A stretch of DNA of 14,734 bases from contig DATFWQ010000229.1 of assembly GCA_035259145.1 (NCBI GenBank), positions 1-14,734 of the forward strand. The letters run 5' to 3'. The stretch is from CF-161 sp035259145 (GTDB taxonomy: Bacteria > Chloroflexota > Dormibacteria > Dormibacterales > Dormibacteraceae). The notes under the pieces are model-generated. The model was not told the DNA's origin and did not search any database. It worked only from the letters and a program-made list of their open reading frames with translations. Both the position numbers and the translations under genes were made by a program. Positions 1-6,109 of this stretch are shown piece by piece; positions within the stretch are counted from its first letter, which is position 1, and every line of letters begins with the position of its first letter.

Positions 1-125
1 GCCGCCCGGCCATCCGAGCCCTTCGCTCCGCGTCGTCGATCAGTCGCATGCTGTTCCTGTCCCTCCTGCTCCCCGGTCCGGGTCACACTCCCGAATTCAT
101 ACCAAAGGGCACCGAGTGGCCCGGC

Positions 126-191
126 GCGGTCACCGCCGCCAACGTCCACGACTCGGTGGCCGCGCCGGAGCTGGTGGACCGCGTCATGGAC
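126..191 (+). pseudogene. Possible fragment of an IS5/IS4-like DDE transposase
   Basis: A short plus-strand reading frame encodes VTAANVHDSVAAPELVDRV. This resembles the segment after the first catalytic Asp in IS5/IS4-type DDE transposases, where V-T-A-x-N-V-H-D-S is a common pattern. Nothing recognisable lies on either side, and neither a second catalytic Asp nor a Glu motif can be found. It is at most a relic of about 20 codons. The rest of positions 1-397 holds only overlapping low-value reading frames and no gene I can support. The match is by motif memory alone, so chance similarity is possible. Confidence 0.27.
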
Positions 192-397
192 GAACCGGGT
201 CGGGAGTGGAAGCCGACCGGGTCGACTCTGAGTTCGATGAACAGGGAGAACAGGTCTCGGGGACGTGGGGGTCCGCATTCGCGGCTGGGTCACGCGCTGA
301 AGCAGGTTTCCACAGGTTCTGTCCGTAACCCGGCGGCAGCCAGGGCGTGTTGAAGGGGGATGCGGTTGCCAGCATCTGGGCTCGCGAGCGAGCCCGG

Positions 398-711
398 ATC
401 GATGGCGCGGAAGATGGTGCGCTTCTGGTTCTTGCCCGGCTTCATCACCTCGTGCCGCTCGCCTCTGGCGATCCAGGTCGAACGCAGCCAGGGCAGCAGG
501 TTGAGGTGAGACTCATCCTCGGCCAGGATCACCGCGCCTTCGGGCAGGGCGGCGATTTCCGGTGCGGCGCCGCCAGAACCGCAGCTTCGTCGGGGTCGCC
601 CTCGGCGACCAGCCTGGGACGGCGCCGGCTGGCCTGCTCCCGCGCTCGCCGCGCCAGGGTCGCCAGGGGTTTGGCTTGGCGAAGACGTGGGCGGGACGCA
701 AGAATGGACAT
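398..711 (-). pseudogene. IS630-family transposase relic, frameshifted and truncated at both ends
   Basis: The minus strand encodes the middle of an IS630-type DDE transposase in at least two frames. From 711 down to about 568 the product reads RRPRLVAEGDPDEAAVLAA. From about 568 to 398 the next frame continues with EIAALPEGAVILAEDESHLN, then LLPWLRSTWIARGERHEV and the PGKNQKRTIFRAID block. The catalytic region with the E-D-E-S-H-L motif is recognisable. The two frames join smoothly near 568-570, so a single indel there explains the break. A second frameshift near 660-690 is likely, because a third frame gives RPAHVFAKPNP, typical of the IS630 sequence just upstream. The homology stops after the R-A-I-D segment, so the C-terminal DDE residues are missing, and so is the N-terminal helix-turn-helix. 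No terminal inverted repeats were found. It is a dead remnant. Confidence 0.72.
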
Positions 712-798
712 GGCCGCGTTGGACGTTGTGGAAGAGTCCAGCGAGGCTACTTTTCTTCGCCGCCTTCATGCCGCCGCCGATTGGCAGACGATGCAGCC

Positions 799-1713
799 GT
801 GAGATCGTTCCGCTTCGCGTGCCGCGCCACTGGTGGGCAAGCTCGTAACGCCAAGGAGTGGTGCGAACTGGCCCTCCGCGCCGAGGCTCTCGGCTACGAC
901 ACGTTCGGAGTGTCGGACCACTTCGCGATCGCATACGCGCCGCTCTTGATCCTGCAACTCGTGGCCACCTGCACATCGAGGCTGCGCCTGGCCACGCTGC
1001 TGCTGAACAACGACTTCCGGCACCCCGCCGTGCTCGCCAAGGAGGCCGCGACGCTCGACTTCCTGAGCGGCGGGCGGCTGGAACTGGGGATCGGCGCGGG
1101 CTGGCTGCCGCTGGACTACCAGCGGTCCGGCATCCCGTACGACGCGGGCCGGATCCGCGTCGAACGGCTGCGCGAATCGCTCCAGGTTCTGAAGCTGCTC
1201 TTCGGGGACGAGCCAGCCACGATCGCCGGCCGACACTGGACTGTGACGGGGCTGACCGGCGTCCCGGCGCCCATGCAGCGACCCCATCCGCCGCTCATGG
1301 TCGGCGGAACGGGTCCGCGCTTGCTGCGCATGGCTGCGCAAGAGGCGGACATCGTCGGCTTCGACTCAGGGCCGGCCACCATGGACCCGTCGACGTGGTC
1401 CTTGTCGGCCCTGTCCGAGAAGGCACGGCTAGTGCGCGAGGCGGCGCAGTCGCCCGACGTGGAGCTGCACCTGAACCCGGACGTGTGGGCGGTCGGTGCC
1501 AACCGCCGCCAGGCGGTGGACGCCGCTGCCAGGGTCGCCGGCGTCGACGCCAACCGGCTGGACCGCTCGGTGTTCGTGCTGGCAGGGACCGTGCAGCAAG
1601 TGGTCGAGCACCTGGAGGCGGTACGCGAGGCCACGGGGATCTCGTACGTATCGATTCGGTCGGACCGGGTCGATGAGTTTGCGCCGGTCGTCGCAACCCT
1701 CCGCGGTCGATGA
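799..1713 (+). CDS. F420-dependent LLM-class oxidoreductase (MSMEG_2516/TIGR03621-like)
   Basis: A luciferase-like monooxygenase-fold protein of 304 residues, expected to be a cytosolic TIM-barrel redox enzyme using F420 (FMN is possible). The opening RSFRFACRATGG is followed by the D40-H41 position usual near the cofactor pocket. Then come LLNNDFRHPAVLAKEAATLD (residues 69-88), GGRLELGIGAGW (91-102) and RPHPPLMVGGTGPRLL (161-176), all typical of this subgroup, whose members are about 290-310 residues. The frame stays open upstream to 562, but those codons lie antisense to the IS630 relic and encode nothing family-like. I therefore place the start at GTG 799, where the family N-terminus begins. 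No Shine-Dalgarno sequence precedes it, so the start is inferred from homology. The substrate is unknown. The gene has no operon partner, and its promoter region is probably disturbed by, or derived from, the transposon debris upstream. Confidence 0.85.
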   Translation: MRSFRFACRATGGQARNAKEWCELALRAEALGYDTFGVSDHFAIAYAPLLILQLVATCTSRLRLATLLLNNDFRHPAVLAKEAATLDFLSGGRLELGIGAGWLPLDYQRSGIPYDAGRIRVERLRESLQVLKLLFGDEPATIAGRHWTVTGLTGVPAPMQRPHPPLMVGGTGPRLLRMAAQEADIVGFDSGPATMDPSTWSLSALSEKARLVREAAQSPDVELHLNPDVWAVGANRRQAVDAAARVAGVDANRLDRSVFVLAGTVQQVVEHLEAVREATGISYVSIRSDRVDEFAPVVATLRGR

Positions 1714-2101
1714 CCGCCGCGGCGCCTGGCTGCGACCGGACGCAGAGGAGCCAGCCTGGCGGTCGGCGAGTTTCGAACAGAACTTCTGCCCACCTGCTCA
1801 GGGAGCAGAGACGACCAGCAGGCCCTGGGCATGAGCCGGCTGAGGGCGCTCAAGACAGACGGTGCGTCGGCTGCCAGCGGGTGCGACGAACCTGACGCTG
1901 GAGGACACGGAGCTGGTGCCTAAGAGCGAGAACCTCGGCTCGAAGCCTGGATCTCAGACCGGCTGTGGGGCGTTGAGGAGGAAGCGGACCACAGCGTGGA
2001 GGAGGGCTAAGGAAGGAGGACTCTACGCAAGGCGGGTCACGGAGCCGCTGATCGAGTTGACGCAGCGGGTATACAGGAACACTTGCCCATGGCAGGCTGG
2101 G
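1714..2101. other. Gene-poor spacer, no recognisable content
   Basis: About 390 bases lie between the convergent ends of the F420 oxidoreductase and the monooxygenase. A plus-strand open frame of 101 codons (1862-2167) crosses it and runs into the 3' end of the monooxygenase. Its product is Arg/Thr-rich, has no recognisable domain and has no Shine-Dalgarno sequence. I found no clear terminator hairpin with a U tract. The region may hold decayed mobile-element sequence, but I cannot assign it. Confidence 0.4.
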
Positions 2102-3775
2102 TCATGCCGGTCGTCTGAGGTAGTAACGGTCAAAATGGTTCGTCAATCGATCAAGGTCGAGTGCTGACCCGACATATTCGAGATGACCGTCGGGCCGAAT
2201 CAACATGACGGTCGACGGCTTAGTCACACCATAGAGGTGGCGCAGCTTTCGCTCGGGCCAGGCCACAAGCTGGAGGCGTGGCCCGATTGCATACTGAGCA
2301 GCTAACTCGTCAAGTCCCTGGCGGACGGCGGGCAGGTTTTCATCTGGCTCCGATCCCTCGAACAGCAGAAAGCAATGTTCGGGGCCTGCGAACACATCAA
2401 AGGTGCTTGTCGTCTCTCCGCCCGAGTGTTCGAATGTGCCATATGGGGCTCGGTCGCCTGGAGCCAGGCCCATCCCTAGCCTGAGATCGCCACCTACGGT
2501 TGAGCTTCGCCTATACGTTATCCAGGTTTGCGAGAACAGCTTGAAGACGAGACCCTGAAACCAATGGCTGTACATAAGTGGCCCAACCAGCCGAGTCGCA
2601 AGATGGTCCCTTACCCACGTGCCGGTACTTCCTTTGGTGGCTTCGAGAGCGAACCCGCGATCCACGTTGCGAAGAATGGCTTGTGCGATGGGGTACCGTT
2701 CTTCCTCGTAGGAGTCGAGGAGCCGTTCATGAGCCAAACCCCTGGCCACCAAGGACATTTTCCAGCCGAGGTTGAAGGCGTCTCCGATCCCTAGATTCAT
2801 GCCTTGGCCGCCGGCCGGGCTGTGAATATGAGCTGCGTCGCCCACCAGAAAGACGTTTCCGATCCGAAAGCGCTCAGCAATCCGACTGTGGATGCGATAC
2901 AGCGCCGTCCATTCAGCCCGCTTCAGTGCTGCCTTGACGAAGAAATAGTCGTCGAACCAACATTGCAAACTGTCAAGGCCCACGGTGGCGTAAGCCTCGT
3001 GAGATATTGCAGTCGTTTTGTCATGCATGGCCAGTTCAGGCGGTACCGCTCCAAATAGTCGGCACAGGCCATCGCCTAGATAGGCCATGCCAACGAATCC
3101 GCCACGCGTAAGGTTCAGCCGCAGCGCACCCCATGGCAAGGTCGACCCGCTTGGTAGGGAAATATCTACATCAGCCAGGAGTCCGGTCAATTCGTAGGTC
3201 TTTCCAATGAAACGATTACCCTGGGTGTGCCGGACTACGCTCGTTGCTCCGTCGGCTCCGACTACCCACCTGGCTCCGATCGTTTCAATGGATCCACCAG
3301 GTCGCCGGACGGTTGCTGCGACGATCGAGTTGTGATCCGCTAAAGCGATCAGCTCGGTCTCCCATTCCACGTTCCGGTCGCCCAGGCCGTCCACCAGCAA
3401 CTCTTCGGTTCGATGCTGGCCGAGGAGTAGTGCGTACGGAAACGGGGTCCGGCTCTGATAACGGTTTGGAACAAGGGCGAACTCAGCAGACGGACGCCCG
3501 AGTGAGTAGACCTCGACGCGGTTCGTCTTGATGCCCTGGTGCACAACAGGGTCAGCGATGTTGAGCTTGTCGAGGAGTTCAAGGCTCCGGACATGGATTA
3601 TGGCCGCGCGAGACTCCCTGACCGGCCCTGTCTTCTTGTCGATTATTCTGAATTCGACCCCTGCGGCGGCCAGGATATTTGCCAGGACGAGACCACTTGG
3701 ACCCGCCCCGACAATGAGCACAGTCGGCTGCAAAGCGATTAAAGCCTCGCGTGCTCCGGCAGGTGACTGGGCCAA
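2102..3775 (-). CDS. FAD-dependent aromatic monooxygenase (PheA/TfdB, PHBH-type)
   Basis: A class A flavoprotein hydroxylase of up to 557 residues that would use FAD, NAD(P)H and O2 to hydroxylate an aromatic or polyketide-like substrate. It shows the Rossmann dinucleotide motif VLIVGAGPSG (residues 19-28) and the DG motif VVGADGATSVVR (171-182). The GD motif VFLVGDAAHIHSPAGGQGMN (308-327) contacts the FAD ribityl chain. The C-terminal region (about 435-545) resembles the thioredoxin-like tail of phenol hydroxylases and ends with RPDGHLEYVG. The start is uncertain. TTG 3775 has no Shine-Dalgarno sequence. TTG 3733, about four codons before the Rossmann strand, has a weak GAGG 11 nt upstream. 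A 33-codon open frame, ATG 3840 to TAA 3739, ends five bases before TTG 3733. G+C is near 57% on sampled lines, clearly below the neighbours, which suggests a separate origin. The TetR gene upstream on the same strand probably controls it. Confidence 0.9.
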   Translation of the reverse strand: MAQSPAGAREALIALQPTVLIVGAGPSGLVLANILAAAGVEFRIIDKKTGPVRESRAAIIHVRSLELLDKLNIADPVVHQGIKTNRVEVYSLGRPSAEFALVPNRYQSRTPFPYALLLGQHRTEELLVDGLGDRNVEWETELIALADHNSIVAATVRRPGGSIETIGARWVVGADGATSVVRHTQGNRFIGKTYELTGLLADVDISLPSGSTLPWGALRLNLTRGGFVGMAYLGDGLCRLFGAVPPELAMHDKTTAISHEAYATVGLDSLQCWFDDYFFVKAALKRAEWTALYRIHSRIAERFRIGNVFLVGDAAHIHSPAGGQGMNLGIGDAFNLGWKMSLVARGLAHERLLDSYEEERYPIAQAILRNVDRGFALEATKGSTGTWVRDHLATRLVGPLMYSHWFQGLVFKLFSQTWITYRRSSTVGGDLRLGMGLAPGDRAPYGTFEHSGGETTSTFDVFAGPEHCFLLFEGSEPDENLPAVRQGLDELAAQYAIGPRLQLVAWPERKLRHLYGVTKPSTVMLIRPDGHLEYVGSALDLDRLTNHFDRYYLRRPA

Positions 3776-3840
3776 ACAGAGAGCCGCAACTGCTGGTCAC
3801 GCCAGGCGAAGACAGTGAAGTGCGTCACGGCGAGCTTCAT
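3739..3840 (-). other. Short open frame ending just before the monooxygenase start (possible leader ORF)
   Basis: ATG 3840 opens a 33-codon frame whose product begins MKLAVTHFTVFAWRDQQLRL and ends at TAA 3739. Five bases separate this stop from TTG 3733, a plausible monooxygenase start, which would suit reinitiation. No strong Shine-Dalgarno sequence precedes the ATG, and the peptide resembles nothing I know. It could be a leader peptide, a remnant, or chance. Confidence 0.2.
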
Positions 3841-3861
3841 ACTGCCCGGCCCTGATACCCT

Positions 3862-3873
3862 TGGCGATCGCCA
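3862..3873. repeat. 12-bp perfect palindrome TGGCGATCGCCA between TetR stop and monooxygenase
   Basis: TGGCGATCGCCA is self-complementary and lies in the 112-bp gap between the TetR stop and TTG 3775. It could be a binding site near the monooxygenase or part of a small hairpin. It does not match the palindromes upstream of the TetR gene. At this G+C content a chance occurrence is plausible. Confidence 0.3.
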
Positions 3874-3887
3874 GGCCAGGCTGACAA

Positions 3888-4526
3888 TCACGATCGATCT
3901 GAGGCCAGGAGTGGCAGCAGAACCTTATCGACGATTCTGACAACCACCTGACGGGAAATCGCGGAGTCCCCTGTTTCGAGGAATCGTTGCACGAGGAGAG
4001 CAGGCCCGACCTCGGCAGTCTCAGGTATAAGCGCGTCCTCCCGCACCTCCCCCCGCCGGCAGGCTTCAGCGATGATGCCGGTCAGTGCTTTCCGGCGAGG
4101 TTCGATGATCCTCTCTCGAATCGCGCTACGGAGCCGAGAATCGCCGGCCGCTTCGGCGAACAGAACGCGCATTGCAATGCCAACCGGGCCCATCAGACCA
4201 GCCGCCACGTCACCAAGGAAGCTCAACAGGTCTTCGCGCAATGAGCCAGTTCCCGGCGCTTCCTGGGGATTCGGCAGGTTCTCGAGGATGCTCTCGATCA
4301 CCAGGTCGGTCTTGGTTGGCCAGCGCCGGTAGAGAGCCGACTTACCGGTTTTGGCGCGGTGGGCCACTCCTTCGAAGGTGAGGCCGCCGAAGCCAACCGT
4401 CGCAAGCTCCTCCAGGACGGCCCGACTGATCGCCAGTTCGAGCCGAGCGCCTCGGCGCCGCTTCGGTCGATCGCCGAGGCTCGCCGGCGGGTGAGCCTGG
4501 AGGGTTCCTGACGAACTTCCGTCCAT
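3888..4526 (-). CDS. TetR/AcrR-family transcriptional regulator
   Basis: A DNA-binding one-component repressor of 212 residues. After a Pro/Arg-rich N-terminal extension (1-28), the TetR_N helix-turn-helix spans about 30-75. The recognition segment reads LTFEGVAHRAKTGKSALYRR (49-68), followed by W-P-T-K. The remainder is an all-alpha ligand-binding and dimerisation domain that includes EAAGDSRLRSAIRERII, typical of the TetR_C_11-like group. The length is normal. ATG 4526 lacks a Shine-Dalgarno sequence. It lies 11 nt after a TATACT -10 element, so the transcript may be leaderless or nearly so. The flavin monooxygenase follows on the same strand, a common regulator-target pairing in which the effector is often the enzyme's substrate. 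Two palindromes upstream suggest autoregulation. The ligand is unknown. Confidence 0.9.
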   Translation of the reverse strand: MDGSSSGTLQAHPPASLGDRPKRRRGARLELAISRAVLEELATVGFGGLTFEGVAHRAKTGKSALYRRWPTKTDLVIESILENLPNPQEAPGTGSLREDLLSFLGDVAAGLMGPVGIAMRVLFAEAAGDSRLRSAIRERIIEPRRKALTGIIAEACRRGEVREDALIPETAEVGPALLVQRFLETGDSAISRQVVVRIVDKVLLPLLASDRS

Positions 4527-4537
4527 CGCAGTCGCAC

Positions 4538-4543
4538 AGTATA
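4538..4543 (-). promoter_or_regulatory. Proximal -10 element (TATACT) for the TetR gene
   Basis: On the minus strand TATACT lies 11 nt upstream of ATG 4526, so transcription would start only a few bases before the start codon. No Shine-Dalgarno sequence is present, as expected for a leaderless or near-leaderless mRNA. The -35 match is weak (TTCATT at an 18-bp spacing). The 14-bp palindrome 4546-4559 fills the spacer. Confidence 0.45.
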
Positions 4544-4545
4544 GA

Positions 4546-4559
4546 GGACGCTTGCGTCC
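4546..4559. promoter_or_regulatory. Candidate TetR operator 2: GGACGC-TT-GCGTCC
   Basis: This perfect 14-bp palindrome sits two bases upstream of the TATACT -10, inside the promoter spacer, where a bound dimer would block RNA polymerase. On the minus strand it shares the half-site GTGGACG with the longer palindrome at 4581-4604. Confidence 0.5.
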
Positions 4560-4573
4560 ACAATGAAGTCATG

Positions 4574-4579
4574 ATATTA
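4574..4579 (-). promoter_or_regulatory. Distal -10 element (TAATAT) for the TetR gene
   Basis: On the minus strand TAATAT follows the 24-bp palindrome by one base. It would start an mRNA with an untranslated leader of about 40 nt. The -35 region overlaps the palindrome and matches the consensus poorly. This is an inference from spacing and AT-richness in a GC-rich region. Confidence 0.35.
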
Positions 4580-4580
4580 C

Positions 4581-4604
4581 TTAGTGAACGGTATCGTCCA
4601 CTAA
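4581..4604. promoter_or_regulatory. Candidate TetR operator 1: 24-bp imperfect palindrome
   Basis: The arms TTAGTGAACG and CGTCCACTAA are complementary at nine of ten positions around a GTAT centre. Size and shape are typical of TetR-family operators. It lies 55-78 bp upstream of ATG 4526 and abuts a TAATAT -10 element. No divergent gene exists on the other side, so the likely target is the TetR gene itself, with the monooxygenase if they are co-transcribed. Confidence 0.62.
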
Positions 4605-4670
4605 CCTGGACGTGATCGTCGTGAAGCAAGATGTTTGCACCGCACCCTCGATTGCGGAGAAGCTTGACGT

Positions 4671-5537
4671 TCAGGACCTCGAGCTGCCTTGTCTTGCCGC
4701 CGCGCCGTCGGCCGGGTGCCGATGGCGGACGGCAGCGCCGAGCGCGGCGCCGAGGACCGGCCATGGCACCCACAGCACGAGGTGCAGCCCGATGAAGAAC
4801 GGCGAGAGAGCATCGCCTACAGCACCTCCGGGGCCGAGATGGCCGGTTGAAGGCCTGTCGCCGTCGAAGACGTAGACCCCGTAGTGCTCGGCCCAGGTGA
4901 CCGCCTCAACCGCCATCACCGCGAACACCCCGACGAGTGCGACGAACAAGGCGACGACGCCGGCCTCAAGGCCCGACCGGAACGACCGTCGCGTCGCCGC
5001 GCCGAGGAGGGCCGCGGCGAACAGGAGGAGCACCGGAGCAAACATCGTGTAGATCCCGATCCCGATGGGCTTGTCGACCGCCAGCAGAAGCCGGGAGACT
5101 GCGAGTGTCCCGGCCGCCGCGAGCAGGCCCGTCGTCCCGGCGATCGCCAGTGGGCGGGCATGGCCGATGCGGAGGGCCGCAAAGGCGGCACTGCGGGCGA
5201 AGGCCCGGCGGGCCGATGGGTCGTCGATGCTCAGGAGCTCGGCCCGCATCGCCGTTCCCCACTCCTGCCTCGCGGGAGGGAGGCCAGCCGTCGCCAGTCC
5301 GAGCAGTCGTTCGGCACCGAGGCGTCCCCGGGTCGCAGCCTTGAGGCGCCGGATGAGCAGGACAGTGCCTGCGGCGAGCGGTGCGCCGATGAACAGGGTG
5401 AAGTCGACGACCTTCGAGACGACCTGCGCCGCGGTCGCAGCGCTCTGCGGGGCCGCGACAGCAATCCACGCGAACACCGCCGCCAAGGCGGCCAGCATGG
5501 CAGCGCCAAGGAGCCATCCGCAGCGCCGCGACGTCAC
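4671..5537 (-). CDS. Six-TM membrane protein of a PadR-linked family
   Basis: An integral membrane protein of 288 residues with no recognised catalytic domain. Hydrophobic segments lie near residues 7-29, 44-62, 131-153, 163-182, 190-213 and 249-270. A soluble loop between TM2 and TM3 carries LPPARQEWGTAMRAELLSID (86-105). From memory, this R-x-E-W-x-x-A-M-x-A-E-L signature marks a family often found directly after PadR genes in high-GC bacteria. The start is GTG 5537, which overlaps the PadR stop in a GTGA, so translation is probably coupled. The frame continues upstream to 5774, but that part lies inside the PadR gene in another frame and is rejected. The function is unknown. The PadR pairing suggests an inducible membrane-stress or export-related role, which is inference only. 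Confidence 0.78.
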   Translation of the reverse strand: MTSRRCGWLLGAAMLAALAAVFAWIAVAAPQSAATAAQVVSKVVDFTLFIGAPLAAGTVLLIRRLKAATRGRLGAERLLGLATAGLPPARQEWGTAMRAELLSIDDPSARRAFARSAAFAALRIGHARPLAIAGTTGLLAAAGTLAVSRLLLAVDKPIGIGIYTMFAPVLLLFAAALLGAATRRSFRSGLEAGVVALFVALVGVFAVMAVEAVTWAEHYGVYVFDGDRPSTGHLGPGGAVGDALSPFFIGLHLVLWVPWPVLGAALGAAVRHRHPADGAAARQGSSRS

Positions 5538-5845
5538 ACTACTGCCCTCGCCAAGAATGCGGCTCGGCCGCGGTCGGTCCGTTGCAGCTCCTTTGCAAGC
5601 TTCGCGCCGTCGAGGGAGAGCCTGTAGAGGTGTCGCGCCGGGCGGCCCCGCACCACGTCCGGCTGCTCCCAGGAGGTCTCGAGGTGGCCGCGCTCGGCCA
5701 GCCGCATCAGGATCGGGTATACGGTGCCAGCCTTGAGTCCGAGCCGACGGCACAGGTCGTAGCCGTGGCTCCACCGCGACGCCTGATCGGCAAGAGCGAG
5801 GAGCACCGCCACCGTCTGGGGGGAGAGCCTTCTCGGATGCCTCAT
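5534..5845 (-). CDS. PadR-family transcriptional regulator
   Basis: A small winged-helix repressor of 103 residues. It begins MRHPRRLSPQTVAVLLALAD and continues with GYDLCRRLGLKAGTVYPILM, the recognition helix, then RLAERGHLETSWE, the wing. The canonical PadR G-Y-x-L, G-T-V-Y-P-x-L and L-E-x-x-W-E positions are all present. The protein then ends with one long helix carrying LSLDGAKLAKELQ. The frame extends 16 codons upstream to 5893. I choose ATG 5845 because the family N-terminus begins there, and because a TAGAAT -10 lies exactly 7 nt upstream, which would make the mRNA leaderless. It is the first gene of a two-gene operon with the membrane protein, joined by a GTGA overlap. The palindrome over the -10 suggests autorepression. 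Confidence 0.88.
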   Translation of the reverse strand: MRHPRRLSPQTVAVLLALADQASRWSHGYDLCRRLGLKAGTVYPILMRLAERGHLETSWEQPDVVRGRPARHLYRLSLDGAKLAKELQRTDRGRAAFLARAVV

Positions 5846-5852
5846 CGTAGTA

Positions 5853-5858
5853 ATTCTA
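5853..5858 (-). promoter_or_regulatory. -10 element (TAGAAT) of a leaderless PadR transcript
   Basis: On the minus strand TAGAAT matches the sigma-70 -10 consensus TATAAT at five of six positions. It stands 7 nt before ATG 5845, the spacing at which transcription begins at the start codon. No Shine-Dalgarno sequence is visible. The -35 region is not convincing. Confidence 0.5.
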
Positions 5859-5868
5859 TCTAGATAGA
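5855..5868. promoter_or_regulatory. Candidate PadR operator: perfect palindrome TCTATC-TAGATAGA
   Basis: This 14-bp perfect palindrome in a GC-rich genome lies 10-23 bases upstream of the PadR ATG and overlaps the TAGAAT -10 on the minus strand by four bases. A repressor bound here would occlude the promoter. Many PadR regulators bind a short AT-rich palindrome in their own promoter. Confidence 0.6.
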
Positions 5869-6040
5869 GATTTTGGGAGAGGATCACTTTCACCTGCGTT
5901 CGGCCTGCTTAGAGAGCCTCGATCGCCTCAACTTTGTGGGTTCGAGGGCGGGTGGCGTTAGCCCCCGCTCAAGTCAACTCGCGTCAGAATTGGCATCAGC
6001 AGATCGACCGTGGCCGCAGGACGACGATGTTCGAGTCGGG

Positions 6041-6067
6041 TGTCGAGAACGGGTCGGCGGCTCCGTC
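6041..6067 (+). promoter_or_regulatory. Candidate ECF42 promoter, TGTCGA-N17-CGTC
   Basis: TGTCGA at 6041-6046 and CGTC at 6064-6067 are separated by 17 bases. From memory, ECF42-group sigma factors recognise TGTCGA at -35 and CG(A/T)C at -10, usually upstream of the DGPF gene they accompany. The predicted start near 6074 leaves a leader of about 35 nt before the Shine-Dalgarno sequence and ATG 6110. The operon downstream encodes both a DGPF protein and an ECF42 sigma factor, so autoregulation is likely. Every other TGTCGA that I noticed lies inside a coding region. Confidence 0.68.
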
Positions 6068-6109
6068 CCCTCGGTAACGGCCCACACGTTCGCAAGGAGA
6101 CGACGACCC

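Noticed and set aside
1862..2167. 101-codon plus-strand open frame in the spacer
   Set aside because: There is no Shine-Dalgarno sequence and no recognisable domain, and it runs into the 3' end of the monooxygenase. It is kept only as an unexplained spacer.
3862..3873. GGCGATCGCC as a HIP1-type repeat
   Set aside because: HIP1 is a highly repeated cyanobacterial octamer. I noticed only this one instance, so it is treated as a lone palindrome.
4640..4657. CCGCA/TGCGG hairpin after the membrane-protein gene as a terminator
   Set aside because: It has only five base pairs with an eight-base loop and no U tract, too weak to call.
4884..5627. Plus-strand open frame of 247 codons
   Set aside because: It is antisense to the PadR-linked membrane protein. 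The product is charged and repetitive, as expected from the complement of a hydrophobic, GC-rich gene.
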